Assembly (NCBI RefSeq): GCF_963678635.1
Contig: NC_087071.1
Location: 45,123,095-45,187,094, forward strand
DNA length: 64,000 bases
DNA from: Symsagittifera roscoffensis
Taxonomy: Eukaryota > Xenacoelomorpha > Acoela > Convolutidae
Direction: 5' to 3'
The notes under the pieces are model-generated. The model searched no databases and was not told where the DNA came from. It was given only the letters and a program-made list of their open reading frames with translations. Each line of letters opens with the position of its first letter. Position 1 is the stretch's first letter. Shown here piece by piece: positions 43,601 through 54,279 of this stretch. The position numbers and the translations under genes were made by a program.

Positions 43601-46600
43601 TCGGTAGATTGGGTTAAAAAATCAGATTATGAAAGAGACCTAAATTGTTGTGAAGTTCTCAAATATTAAAATAGAAAACATTGGCGAGGATTTTAGTCAT
43701 GTTAAGGAAAAAAGATCGACTAGCCTTTTAAGCTTTCGTTGTCAGTTGAGTCACATAATTTGAAGCCAATTTTTCCAGAGCCGTTTTTAGACTCCAACTC
43801 TGAAATTAATTCTTGACCTCTTTTCTGGTTGATGTCCAGTATCACAACCTGAAATTAACAATTTTCAAGCCCATGAAAACATTATGCTAAAACAAAAGAT
43901 AGAAAAAAAACATTCAAACTTTTTCCAAAATGAATTGTCGGTAAGAAATTAAATTACTTGATAAAAATTTAGTATCCGCTCTATCCAAATACACGATGTT
44001 TTTATCTTCCATCCCAAGTATTCAATTTGTATCAAAATTGGGTAGCCTTGCCTACCAAAACAACTAGGATCTGTTTGGGTGAAATCTTCTCTATACTTCA
44101 GTGAAGGGGTGGCATTTGACTCAAATTAGTAGAAGCTCATAATCAAAACGGAAAATCAATTTGGTCCACCTAAAAAAAAGGTCAACATTTTCAAAAAAAA
44201 TTTTGAAACTCCGCCCCCCTCCCCTCGAGAAAATCTTAGATCCGCCCCTGTGCTCATTAAGAAAACAAACCCTTACCTGGTGACATTTTCTGAGTAATCT
44301 TTTAGCGATGATGAGCCCTGCATTACATGCTCCTCCCACAATTACGGAACATTTTGGCCTTATTCTTTTGCCACAGATCAAGGACGATGGATTGGATGTT
44401 GTCGTAACTGCCGAACACAAACATGAAAAAAGAAATTAAAGCAAAATGCGAATAGGTAGAAAAAATCAAGATCACCGCCGACTCGGAAATGGTTTCTCAG
44501 TTTTTTTTTTGTAATTATTTGTTTTCGAATTTTCCAATTGTCTTCAATTTTTTTTGTGATGAGTGAAACAATTTTTTGAAAAATTCTCTTTCAATCCCTG
44601 AAAAACTTGTTTATAACCCAGGAGTATCTCTAAGTTACTTATGTTCTAAGTTATTTTTTCAAGTTCTACTCATTGCACAGCGCGCAAAATGACCCAAACT
44701 TGGAAAAAAGTTCTTTTTTCTTCTATTATGAATGTGACCAACCGGCAATTGTCTCCTTTTTTTGCTTTACCTTTATCTTGCATTGCAGTCTTCTGGTTAA
44801 CAAGCGACTCCTGTGTGCTGTACCCTGATTCCATAGATTCCCTTTGATCCCTCCGGTGGAGAAGTCCCCCTTCTTCCACTCCCCTTCCCCAGAATTCTGC
44901 TCTTCCGCTTATTGGGAAACTTTTTTCATCTCCAATTGTCTTAGCATATTTTTCGCTGTCCATAAATTTGTTTATTTTAGGGTTTTCCTGGTCGTTGTGA
45001 GCACTTATGATTGTGTCTTTTGATTGGTCCAAATCCGCAGCTGATTTTGATTTGTTTCTAGAAACTTCTAGATTATTCTGTTGTGCTTTTAGAGCATTCT
45101 CAGTGTAAAAACGACTGTAACTGGTTTTACGCTGAACAGATTTCGGCTCAAACTCTTGTTCACTGTTCTGGAATTTTCGCTCCTGATTTGTTTGAAATCC
45201 GACATTCAAATTGGTCTCGGGATCTGGCGGATATTCGTAAGTATTTAAACTTTGAAGAGAGCTTCGATTAGAACTGGGCTGAAACTTGACCCTAAAATTC
45301 CCGTCCAAATCTTGATTCAGACAATTCCGAGCTTCTGTATGCGACGATTCATCGCAATTTCGATCATCTGGATTGTTGTATGGACCACTATGGACTCTGT
45401 TGAATTGAAGTGAGTCCATAGATTTGTGCCTGGAAACGATTCGCTTGTGAACCGGACATAGTTTTTGCTGGCCTATCGAAGTTATAATTATGGCATCTGG
45501 TTGTTTTTGTTGTTGTTGCTGCTGCTTTGGCAGTTGTTGTTCGTTAAGTTTCGAAAAATAGTTTCCACGAATTGATCTTGAACTTGTCCAGTTCTGAATT
45601 GGAGTTTTCGTGTGTAGATACTTCAGTTGAATTCCATTTTCTTCGTTGGCGTTCGGCAATTCTCCTTGCGAAGCATAAAATCCACTTTTTGAAACGAGAT
45701 CAAACTCATCGTATTTGGGAAACCAAGGTTTAAACAATGAACTCTGGCGTTGAACAAAATGACTCTTGCGCTTGTCGTAAATTGATTTCAATTTTTGGTA
45801 CTGAAAACCACTTGCTTGATCATCATTTTCGTTCAAGTATCCGCTTGACTTTGACCTCTGGTCGTCAAAACGAGAGCGTTCTGCATCGAAACGTCGATTT
45901 CCGTAACTGATTTCCGAAAAATCTCTGGTATTCGGTCGTTTATTTACTGGTGATGGATTGATGTATTGTTTACTTCCTATGTTGAATGAACCGCTAGTTC
46001 TTTGAGGAAGATTCGATCTGTAGTATGGTTTATAGGGGAAAGGAGAGAGATTTGAACGATCACTTTGGGCCGTTGATTCGTCGAGCTCGTAGGTACAAGT
46101 TGTTTTGTACAATACAGGAGATGAGTTTCTCGATGCTATAATGAAAAACGATAATGATCTGTTCCGGGTTCAAAAATGGTATAAAGATCTTACTTCTTGT
46201 AAGAAAGTACCAGAAATTTTACAAAACTCTTAGATCAAGTAAACAAAATACAAATAATTATAAGAATCTTGAAAAAAAAAAAGAATTTGAATTCCGGTTC
46301 TTCAAAAAAAACTTTAGCGAACCTAGCAAGGCTCAAAATGCTAGAAAAACAATTGACTCAATGCTAAGACCCGGCGGGTAACTTAAACTATTTGGTTATA
46401 ACATGATTGATAAAGTTCTCGTGTATTCGTAAATTTGGAGAAGTTTTGAATAATTCAGTGCTGATCAATTTTCCTCCTTATGACTATGATTTTTAAAATT
46501 CATTCAATCATTTTTTGCTTTGGTTTAATCTGTTAACAATACCCTTACAGCTCTGCGTCAAGTCGACTTTACCATAAAATAAAAAATTCAACCGCTTAAA

Positions 46601-46647
46601 CAAAATTTTCTAAGGAAAAAAGCATAAGTTAACTTACCAAGCTGCAT
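37443..46647 (-). CDS. Disordered-region/SDR fusion protein, probable pseudoenzyme (8 exons)
   Basis: Exons (minus strand): 46,647-46,638; 46,135-44,771; 44,407-44,277; 43,848-43,725; 43,532-43,423; 39,159-39,078; 37,989-37,916; 37,616-37,443. All junction phases agree, giving about 689 residues. An upstream in-frame TGA supports the ATG at 46,647. Residues 1-460 are low-complexity, rich in Ser, Asn, Gln and Arg, with a poly-Gln run. The remainder matches a 15-hydroxyprostaglandin-dehydrogenase-like short-chain dehydrogenase: nucleotide-binding turn (IVGGACNAGLIIAKRLL), VVILDINQKRG, LLTSSAG (Ser kept) and the IGFTRTFA helix. The YxxxK pair reads M and S, NNAG reads NLVR, and the loop after NTICIED is about 35 residues short. 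It may lack a micro-exon after NINM. I infer a non-catalytic binding or regulatory role. Confidence 0.75.
37916..37989 (-). CDS. SDR-fusion exon 7 (YxxxK position)
   Basis: 74 bp, acceptor TTGCTTCCAG, donor CGCG/GTTAGA. Encodes IYPLDNVVMNTASSALIGFT then RTFA. In 15-PGDH-like enzymes this is VYxASKxxxxGFTR: Met stands for the catalytic Tyr and Ser for the Lys. Confidence 0.8.
39078..39159 (-). CDS. SDR-fusion exon 6 (catalytic Ser strand)
   Basis: 82 bp, acceptor ATATGTTTTAG, donor GCAG/GTAATG. Encodes MSKIQSVWLLREFGNSSSVA then VLLTSSAG, the strand ending in the conserved Ser. Phase fits exons 5 and 7. Confidence 0.75.
40140..40430. repeat. Degenerate CAGACTTTGCG repeat
   Basis: Words such as CAGACTTTGCGCAGAC, TTTCAGACTTTTGG and GTTCAGACTTTGCG recur about every 25-30 bp with much drift. 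Confidence 0.5.
40855..40925. repeat. CA-rich microsatellite
   Basis: (CA)n interrupted by T, continuing into CATACACACA words. Confidence 0.9.
43423..43532 (-). CDS. SDR-fusion exon 5 (FGDIELLFNL)
   Basis: 110 bp, acceptor TTATTTGCAG, donor ATG/GTAAAA. FGDIELLFNLVRDVSEKHTL and EQQLNINM align with the FGxxDxLxNNAG...WExxxxxN segment of SDRs, with the NNAG motif lost. Confidence 0.8.
43725..43848 (-). CDS. SDR-fusion exon 4 (second strand, cofactor Asp)
   Basis: 124 bp. Acceptor AATTTCAG. Encodes VVILDINQKRGQELISELES and IGFKLCDSTDNESLK. Asp after VVIL is the NAD-preferring acidic residue of SDRs. The donor is GC (AAAAG/GCTAGT); the phase fits the next exon exactly. Confidence 0.8.
44110..44255 (-). 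repeat. Dispersed repeat with a GATCCGCCCCTG end
   Basis: TTTGGTCCACCTAAAAAAAAGG...CCCCTCGAGAAAATCTTAGA, then TCCGCCCCTG. Related copies are at 62,310-62,355 and 63,060-63,302. It lies in intron 3 of the SDR-fusion gene. Confidence 0.6.
44277..44407 (-). CDS. SDR-fusion exon 3 (Rossmann start)
   Basis: 131 bp, acceptor TGTTCGGCAG, donor CCAG/GTAAGG. Encodes KCSVIVGGACNAGLIIAKRL then LRKCHQ, the first beta strand, glycine-rich turn and helix of an SDR. The usual TGxxxGIG reads VGGACNAG. Confidence 0.8.
44771..46135 (-). CDS. SDR-fusion exon 2 (disordered region)
   Basis: 1,365 bp, acceptor TTTTCATTATAG, donor AAAG/GTAAAG, phase 1 at both ends. 454 codons without a stop, which is remarkable in this AT-rich DNA. 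The text is rich in Ser, Arg, Asn, Gln and Tyr (FSEISYGNRRFDAERSRFDD; KQQQQQQKQPD). It includes CPVHKRIVSRHKSMDSLQF and repeated SxxS and RxxS sites that could be phosphorylated. No known domain is seen. Confidence 0.8.
46638..46647 (-). CDS. SDR-fusion exon 1 (start codon)
   Basis: ATGCAGCTTG followed by a perfect GTAAGT donor; encodes MQL plus one base. A TGA lies in frame three codons upstream, so this ATG is a true potential start. The 5' UTR extends to higher coordinates. Confidence 0.65.
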
Positions 46648-47500
46648 CGCAACTCAATATTTTGCTCGATTGTTCAAATTAAATCCTGGTTCGAAGCTTA
46701 GCTGAGCAGAAGAACAAAAAAAGTTCACTTAAAAACGACACCTGAAGACCACGCGATCAAAAATATAAAATCATCCAAACTAATTGAAAATCATTAAAGA
46801 ATTCTTTAACTAATCATCGACGCATATTTTCAGTGATTTTTTTATTCAATCAAATTAATGATTGAAAAACGAGTTGTTACAGCTGAATAAAACGGCATAA
46901 GTTAAAACTCATAAAAAATTTATCGACTTCAAGCGCTTTTTGAATTGTCAATTATGACCGATAAGAGAATTGAAAACAAATTTGATTTTGTAAAAATACG
47001 CTTCATAGTTTTATTACAGCTCACATTCATAAAATGATAGATAAGCTATACATATTTTTTTTCAAACTTCACCATTTTCTTTACTTCTATAACAGTTTAA
47101 TTGTAATGAAAACTGTAACTATTTTTACTATGAGTACTCTTAATCTGAATGGCTTTTACGATTACTCTTACGATTTTAATGAGATTGTTTTTTGTAGTAA
47201 TAGTATATCTTAATATAATATCAGTTCTCTGTTGGTGCGTGCATGTTAGTTTATAGACTGTATATTTGTCATGTACACTTAATATTTTTGTAAAAATATA
47301 AGCTCAATTTTTCTCTCGCCCAGTAGACGCCTCTTATGAGTTAAATGGTCCAATTTTTCTTTGTGATTTTTAATAATCGAAAAATGTGCTGCAAATAGTC
47401 TTAAAATTACGTTTTTTATGAGTTCGGCTTCATGACAGAAGTCAAATATCAATTAAACGGTACATGGTTGATTGTTATTGATCCAACTAGATACAAATAT
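46648..47500. other. Presumed 5' flank of the SDR-fusion gene; no gene seen
   Basis: AT-rich, no convincing core promoter element can be singled out. 5' UTR sequence must lie in the first part. Confidence 0.4.
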
Positions 47501-48777
47501 AACAAGACTGCTAGTATCAGGGCTAAGCCCTGAATGTTCCGACTGCCTTTTAAGGTTTATGGAGCAGTAATAACCTTAAAAAAAATTAAATGTAATAAAA
47601 AAATGAATTAAAAAAACTAAAATGAAACTTTTTATGAGAATCATCCACTCACACGCCAAATAAAGTACAAAAGGATAGATTTCGCTCCTTCTAACAAATA
47701 AATTATGGCAAATACGCTTCTTTAAACCAACTTGTAACGATTTCCAAGACGGATTAAATCTCCGCTTACGCGTTAATAGCGCGAAATATATCGCGCGTTA
47801 ATTGTCACAAAATTCGCCAAAATGGCAACCTTTAAAACCCCATAACTTTACGACAAATGATCATTGAAGAAAAATCATTTCAAATTTGAGCGCAGGACAG
47901 CAATACCTGTCGAATGATACAAAAAAATCCTGTCAAAAATGGCTAGTTAAAAAGTCGAAATTTGTAAGAAAAAAAAAACCAACCCGAGCACAAAAATTCC
48001 TTTACTTTCGTATCGAAAGTCGGAACAATAAATCGACTAGCGCAACTTGTGACGCAACAATATTTCGTGCCTTTTGCATCACATCCAACTGATTGAGGAC
48101 AGATAAATCCTCAGTCTCGATGAGCATAATCTTGCAAAAAACAAAAAACGGTGACATACAAGCAAAAAAAGCTTATATAATTACAAATTTTGTGGGAAGT
48201 ACATGTTTGTCAAGATGTTTTATGATAGTAAGCTTTAATTGTTCCAATTTTTGATACGAAAGTGACGGATATTTGTGGTCGAGGTGGGTTTTTTTTTCTT
48301 CAGACAAATTTCGACTTTTTAACTAGCCATTTTTGACGGAATATTTTTTTCAATAATTCGAAGGGTATTGTTGTGTTGTCCTGAGCTGTAATTTGAAAAT
48401 ATATTTCACCTGTGATCATTTTTTGTAAAGTTATGGGGGTTTAAAGATCGCCATTTTGGCCAATTTGGGAGAATTAACGCGCGATATATTTCGCGCTATT
48501 AACGCGTAAGCGGAGAGTTAATCCGTCTTATAAATTGTTCCATATTGGTTGCAAGAAGCTTATTTGCCATAGATTATTTGTTACAAGGAGGGAAATTTAT
48601 CCTTTTGTACTTTATATGGCGTGTGGGGGGATTATTTTCTTTAAAAATTTCAAATTTTAGAAAAAAAATTTTGATTTTGTTTTATTTTACTTGATTTTTT
48701 AACGTTATCACTGCTCCATAAACCTTAAAAGGCAGTCGGAACATTCAGGGCTTCGCCATGATACGAGCAGTCTTGTT
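47501..48777. mobile_element. Fold-back element: two arms of about 530 bp in inverted orientation
   Basis: The left arm (47,501-48,030) starts AACAAGACTGCTAGTATCAG, contains GACGGATTAAATCTCCGCTT and AACGCG/GCGCGTTAA words, and ends AAAGTCGGAACAA. The right arm (48,235-48,777) is its diverged reverse complement. About 200 bp separate them. Single arms are at 36,295-36,795 and 63,545-63,935. No ORF is seen, so this is a non-autonomous element of unknown class. TAT on both outer sides could be a 3-bp target duplication. Confidence 0.8.
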
Positions 48778-49026
48778 TATTTTGGGGTCACTGTAACGTT
48801 TAACATCCATGGCCTCCCGCAAATCAAATTGAAATTTTTAGATAAAAATTCAAATAGCTGTTTGCTTTCCATTTTTATAGCTATTTGAATAGTTTTGACA
48901 ACAAAATATTGGAACATTTATTTTGGAAAAATGAAATGTTTTGGACCAAATAATTAGTTTAGCTTACTGGTGTTCTATTCAATTAGCATCATGAATTACC
49001 ACACTTTACATAATATTCACGACAAG

Positions 49027-49456
49027 CTCCAATGATTAAAATAAAATCGCCCTACGTTTTCTTTCTTAGTAAAGAAAATATCGTAACAAATTTTTTAGTT
49101 ATGACAGGTTGTGAAGTATATCTTGTATATTGCAAAATTTTTGTCCAAAAGTTTCTTGGTTGCATTATGAATTTGCGACATCTGTAATTTGTCTGACCCA
49201 CATATGGACGCTAGAGAGACAAATACTTTTTTTACTTGTAACTCCAATGATTAAAATAAAATCGCCCTACGTTTTCTTTCTTAGTAAAGAAAATATCGTA
49301 ACAAATTTTTTAGTTATGACAGGTTGTGAAGTATATCTTGTATATTGCAAAATTTTTGTCCAAAAGTTTCTTGGTTGCATTATGAATTTGCGACATCTGT
49401 AATTTGTCTGACCCACATATGGACGCTAGAGAGACAAATACTTTTTTTACTTGTAA
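49027..49456. repeat. Near-exact 215-bp tandem duplication
   Basis: 49,027-49,241 and 49,242-49,456 read the same, from CTCCAATGATTAAAATAAAA to TTTTTTTACTTGTAA. I find no difference between the copies. Confidence 0.9.
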
Positions 49457-50957
49457 CTTATGTGATTAATGTAAAATTTTCCGATCCAGTTACTTCATAA
49501 AAAATACTCTTAGCCACGGTAAAGACGCTCTAAGTTACTTTTTACAAGTTCAAAAATAATCTGAAGGAATTTCTTTTTTACCTGTCAATTTAATTTTTTT
49601 GGACTAACAGTATAATGTAGTTCCAAAAACCTTTTTAGCCCTGTTTGGATTTTAACAAAAACATGAATAAGACATTTTTGTTGGGTTGATAAACTAATCG
49701 CCTAAAACAACACTAATCATCACTAATCATCGACAGTAGCTCAAAAACATTGTATCTACCTTATGCGCTTTTTGCAGAGTCTTCATTGTTCCAACTTAAA
49801 AAAAATGAAGAATAACTCTGCTCAGTGCAGCTTTATCAGAAAAATTTTGGCTTTTTTAGCTATTCTTTTTTATAAAGCGTTTCAAACTAAGAAGCATTGA
49901 TTTACTCCGTAAAATTAAATAATTAGTTTTAATGTGATTATTATACCTATTGTAATGGGCAACTGAAAACTGCCAAATTGACCGAACCAGTACAATCAAC
50001 GTTCGATTCTTTTGTAATTATATGTGAGTGATGACTTATTCCGGCTCTGAAGTCGTTACAAATTGAATTTTGGCTCGTTTTGACGCCAATCACCTGAGGT
50101 TTTTAATACCTTGTTAATCGCTAAATGCATCACTCTGTTCTTCTTGCAGCGCGTGAGGCAAAGATTGCTGGAAAAAAGCTTTAAAAGGTTGTGAAAAACG
50201 AATACAAATTTTTAACAAAGTTTTTCATGATCTTCATTGCGCCCGCAAAAATTGGGTTTTTGCACTGATAAAAACATTAAAATCAAAAAATCAATAACTA
50301 TTCAAAACGAATAATTCTTAACACCGGCGATGATTTTTTTTTGATGCCTTAAAACGTTCAAAGAACTTTTTTAACCACCTGGAGACAAATCGTTCTTTAA
50401 CTTAGCTTCAACCCCGGTCTTAACCTCTTGTTAATATTCTAATCTAAAAAACCTGCTGTTTAAACTATTTTCTTTGCTTTTTTGCTTTTTTGAAAACACG
50501 GAAAGTATTTATAAAAATTATCCAAGTTTACACTAACTCAAGCAAATAAATTTTTCATCAAAAAATGAATAGTTTCAGATAATGATAATGAATTTTTTGG
50601 CTTGAAAACGTTATTTTTGACACTTGATCAATCGAAACTAAATTTTCAATCATAAGTGAGTTTCAAACTTCAGCATTAAGTTTCTTTTTTGTTTGTAAAA
50701 CGAAGCCAATTTGTTTAAAGATGCATGATGTACAACAAGCGGAATCTAAATTTGTTGTATTCTTGTTAGGTTTAAACATCCGTACAAATTTAGTTTTTTG
50801 TTTAATTTTAATCTGATAAACAGTATTGGCTACTTTGAAATGAGCCATTCTAACTGTCAACCTTTTTTTAGGAGAGTTCAAATTTTTGATAAGGATAAAT
50901 AGTATTTTGCAAATTTGATAGCTCTAGCTAGATCACTATAAAACTGATTTATTACAT
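49457..50957. other. No gene seen
   Basis: AT-rich. A 72-codon minus-strand ORF (50,881-50,663) is not recognisable and may be chance. Confidence 0.4.
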
Positions 50958-52893
50958 CCTAACATTTTCATTATTCCGAATTTCAAGTTACTTAATGAAC
51001 GGTTCATTACTGACCAGACATTTTCATTGTTCCGAATTTCAGGTTACTTAATGAACGGTTCATTACTGACCAAACATTTTCATTATTCCGAATTTCAGGT
51101 TACTTAATGAACGGTTCATTACTGACCAAACATTTTCATTATTCCGAAATTCAGGTTACTAAGAACGGTTCATTACCGACCAAACATTTTCATTATTCCG
51201 ATTTTCAGGTTACTTAATGAACGGTTCATTACCGACCAAACATTTTCATTATTCCGAATTTCAGGTTACTTAATGAACGGTTCATTACTGACCAAACAGT
51301 TTCATTATTCCGAATTTCAGGTTACTTACTGAACGGTTCATTACTGACCAAACATTTTCATTATTCCGATTTTCAGGTTACTTAATGAACGGTTCATTAC
51401 TGACCAAACATTTTCATTATTCCGAATTTCAGGTTTCTAAGAACGGTTCATTACTGACCAAACATTTTCGTTATTCCGAATTTCAGGTTACTTCATTACT
51501 GACCAAACATTTTCATTATTCCGAATTTCAGGTTACTTAATGAACGGTTCATTACTGACCAAACATTTTCATTATTCCGAATTTCAGGTTACTTAATGAA
51601 CGGTTCATTACGGACCAAACATTTTCATTATTCCGAATTTCAGGTTACTTAATGAACGGTTCATTACTGACCAAACATTTTCATTATTGCGAATTTCAGG
51701 TTACTTAATGAACGGTTCATTACTGACCAAGCATTTTCATTATTCCGAAATTCAGGTTACTAAGAACGGTTCATTACTGATCAAACATTTTCGTTATTCC
51801 GAATTTCAGGTTACTTAATGAACGGTTCATTACTGACCAAAGATTTTCATTATTCCGAATTTCAGGTTACTTAATGAACGGTTCATTACTGACCAAACAT
51901 TTTCATTATTCCGAATTTCAGGTTACTTAATGAACGGTTCATTACTGACCAAATATTTTCATTATTCCGAATTTCAGGTTACTAAATGAACGGTTCATTA
52001 CTGACCAAACATTTTCATTATTCCGAATTTCAGGTTACTTAATGAACAGTTCATTACTGACCAAACATTTTCATTATTCCGAATTTCAGGTTACTTAATG
52101 AACGGTTCATCACTGACCAAACATTTTCATTATTTCGAATTTCAGGTTACTTAATGAACGGTTCATTACTGACCAAATATTTTCATTATTCCGAATTTCA
52201 GGTTACTAAATGAACGGTTCATTACTGACCAAACATTTTCATTATTCCGAATTTCAGGTTACTTAATGAACAGTTCATTACTGACCAAACATTTTCATTA
52301 TTCCGAATTTCAGGTTACTTAATGAACGGTTCATCACTGACCAAAGATTTTCATTATTCCGAATTTCAGGTTACTTAATGAACGTTCATTACTGACCAAA
52401 CATTTTAATTATTCCGAATTTCAGGTTACTTAATGAACGGTTCATTACTGACCAAATATTTTCATTATTCCGAATTTCAGGTTACTAAATGAACGGTTCA
52501 TTACTGACCAAACATTTTCATTATTCCGAATTTCAGGTTACTTAATGAACAGTTCATTACTGACCAAACATTTTCATTATTCCGAATTTCAGGTTACTTA
52601 ATGAACGGTTCATCACTGACCAAACATTTTCATTATTCCGAATTTCAGGTTACTTAATGAACGGTTCATTACTGACCAAACATTTTCATTATTCCGAATT
52701 TCAGGTTACTTAATGAACGGTTCATTACTGACCAAATATTTTCATTATTCCAAATTTCAGGTTACTAAATGAACGGTTCATTACTGACCAAACATTTTCA
52801 TTATTCCGAATTTCAGGTTACTTAATGAACGGTTCAATTTTGACCAAACATTTTCATTATTCCGAATTTCAGGTTACTTAATGAACGGTTCCT
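50958..52893. repeat. 56-bp minisatellite (about 34 copies) with higher-order pattern
   Basis: Unit CATTACTGACCAAACATTTT then CATTATTCCGAATTTCAGGT and TACTTAATGAACGGTT, 56 bp. Every unit has TAATGAACGGTTCATTA, a near-perfect palindrome with 8-bp arms. Variants AAATATT, CTAAATG, AACAGTTC and CATCACTG occur in that order every four or five units (AAATATT at 51,951, 52,175, 52,454 and 52,734). No unique spacers, so it is not a CRISPR array. Confidence 0.95.
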
Positions 52894-53149
52894 TTTGCGA
52901 TAAATTTGCGATAAGTTTTCTTCTACAAACTTTTGCAAATTAAGCTGATTTGTATTAAATACCCGCTATATGCTGGTTTTCTTTTAATCCATGACGGATC
53001 TCAAAGCAACCCAACTTTAATTGAGGCAAAATAATTACGAGACGATAACAAAGCAAAATAGTTACAAGTCGATACAAACATCATTTCGTACTTGACATTG
53101 AGTAGGAGATGGTAGGAGATCTTTAGAAAATGCTTTTTTCCTTTTTTCC

Positions 53150-53445
53150 TCATTTTAAGTTTAACATTTTGAACCAAAAACTACGTTCCTTGTCTTAAAA
53201 AGCAGTCGGAACCTAAATATACAAAATGTTTTAATAACATTATTCGGTTTAAACTATAATAATCAATCAGTACGAAATGGTATATACAGAAATTAAAATG
53301 ATACTTTCCTTTTTTTCTCAATTTATCTTTCAACTTTTTGAATTAAAAACTGCGTCACTTGCCGTTAAAGGCAGTCGGTCCCTTAGGGACAAAAATTGTG
53401 TCGATAATTTTATTCGGTTTCTACTATAAAAAACCAATCAGTTTT
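53150..53445. repeat. Repeat doublet with AAAGGCAGTCGG ends
   Basis: Two adjacent units (around 53,185-53,265 and 53,350-53,440) share TTAAA-GCAGTCGG, TATTCGGTTT-ACTATAA and AACCAATCAG-like words. The CAGTCGGAAC word also occurs in the fold-back family, suggesting a related terminus. Confidence 0.5.
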
Positions 53446-53733
53446 TTTGAATTAGTTTGACTTCATCCAAATTGTTGCAAAAAACAATCTTGAAATTATC
53501 TTGAAAATTTTTGATGGAAGGTTAATTTTCAAAAATTTTGTTTCAAAATCACCCTCACTGAAAAGTTTACCTCAAACTTTTACCCTGGTCTTGAAAATTG
53601 GAAATTAAACAATAAAAAACATTCAGAATACAAAAATTAAATTTTTCAGCTAATACGACTCAATTTATTCTGGATGGAACAAACATTATGATGATTCAAT
53701 GAAAGATAATTGGGAAAGATAATTTATATCAGT

Positions 53734-54279
53734 TCATAACTTCAGATTCTGGTGGTCTTCCAGCGAAATCCCAGAATCAGTCAAAATGGCCGAAATCTCG
53801 ACCATATTTCGTCTAAGCCGACTTAAATTCAACGGTGTTATTTCTGCTTTTGGCTTCCTATTACGAACATTTTTTCCATCACCTTCGTTTTGCATTTTCC
53901 TCACAGAGCCATTCCTCGGCAAGTTATCAAATTTATTATCTGTTTCGTCGATTTTTGTATCGTATGTTGGCAATTTATCATACGCGCCGTCTTTGCTAGC
54001 ATAACCATTAGAGAGTATTAGAATTTCGTCATTAAGATGGTCATTATTGTCAGAGTTTTTTGGTTTTAAGTTTCCGTTAAGGTAATTTTTACACGGACTG
54101 CTGCTGAACCCTGTGAAATCTTTCTTCATCCTCGGTGATTGCGGGCTTCCATTGGCTGATTTTTCGGCTAAATAGGTGTTTTCGGCTAGTTCGCGCTGTT
54201 GTCGCATCTGTTTCTGGATCTTCTTTTTCTCTCGTTCGCTTTTGATTGAAGCGTAGATACGCGTCCCATATCCATAGGC
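53734..54279 (-). CDS. Terminal exon of the unrecognised gene
   Basis: Acceptor ATATTTTAG, 181 codons to the stop. It starts AYGYGTRIYASIKSEREKKK, a basic helix, then runs into a hydrophilic tail (SANGSPQSPRMKKDFTGFSS) and ends in a second possible helix (LNLSRLRRNMVEISAILTDS). Confidence 0.7.
   Translation of the reverse strand, partial: AYGYGTRIYASIKSEREKKKIQKQMRQQRELAENTYLAEKSANGSPQSPRMKKDFTGFSSSPCKNYLNGNLKPKNSDNNDHLNDEILILSNGYASKDGAYDKLPTYDTKIDETDNKFDNLPRNGSVRKMQNEGDGKNVRNRKPKAEITPLNLSRLRRNMVEISAILTDSGISLEDHQNLKL

Noticed and set aside
50958..52893. Possible CRISPR-like array
   Set aside because: The whole 56-bp unit repeats with no unique spacers, and the window is eukaryotic.
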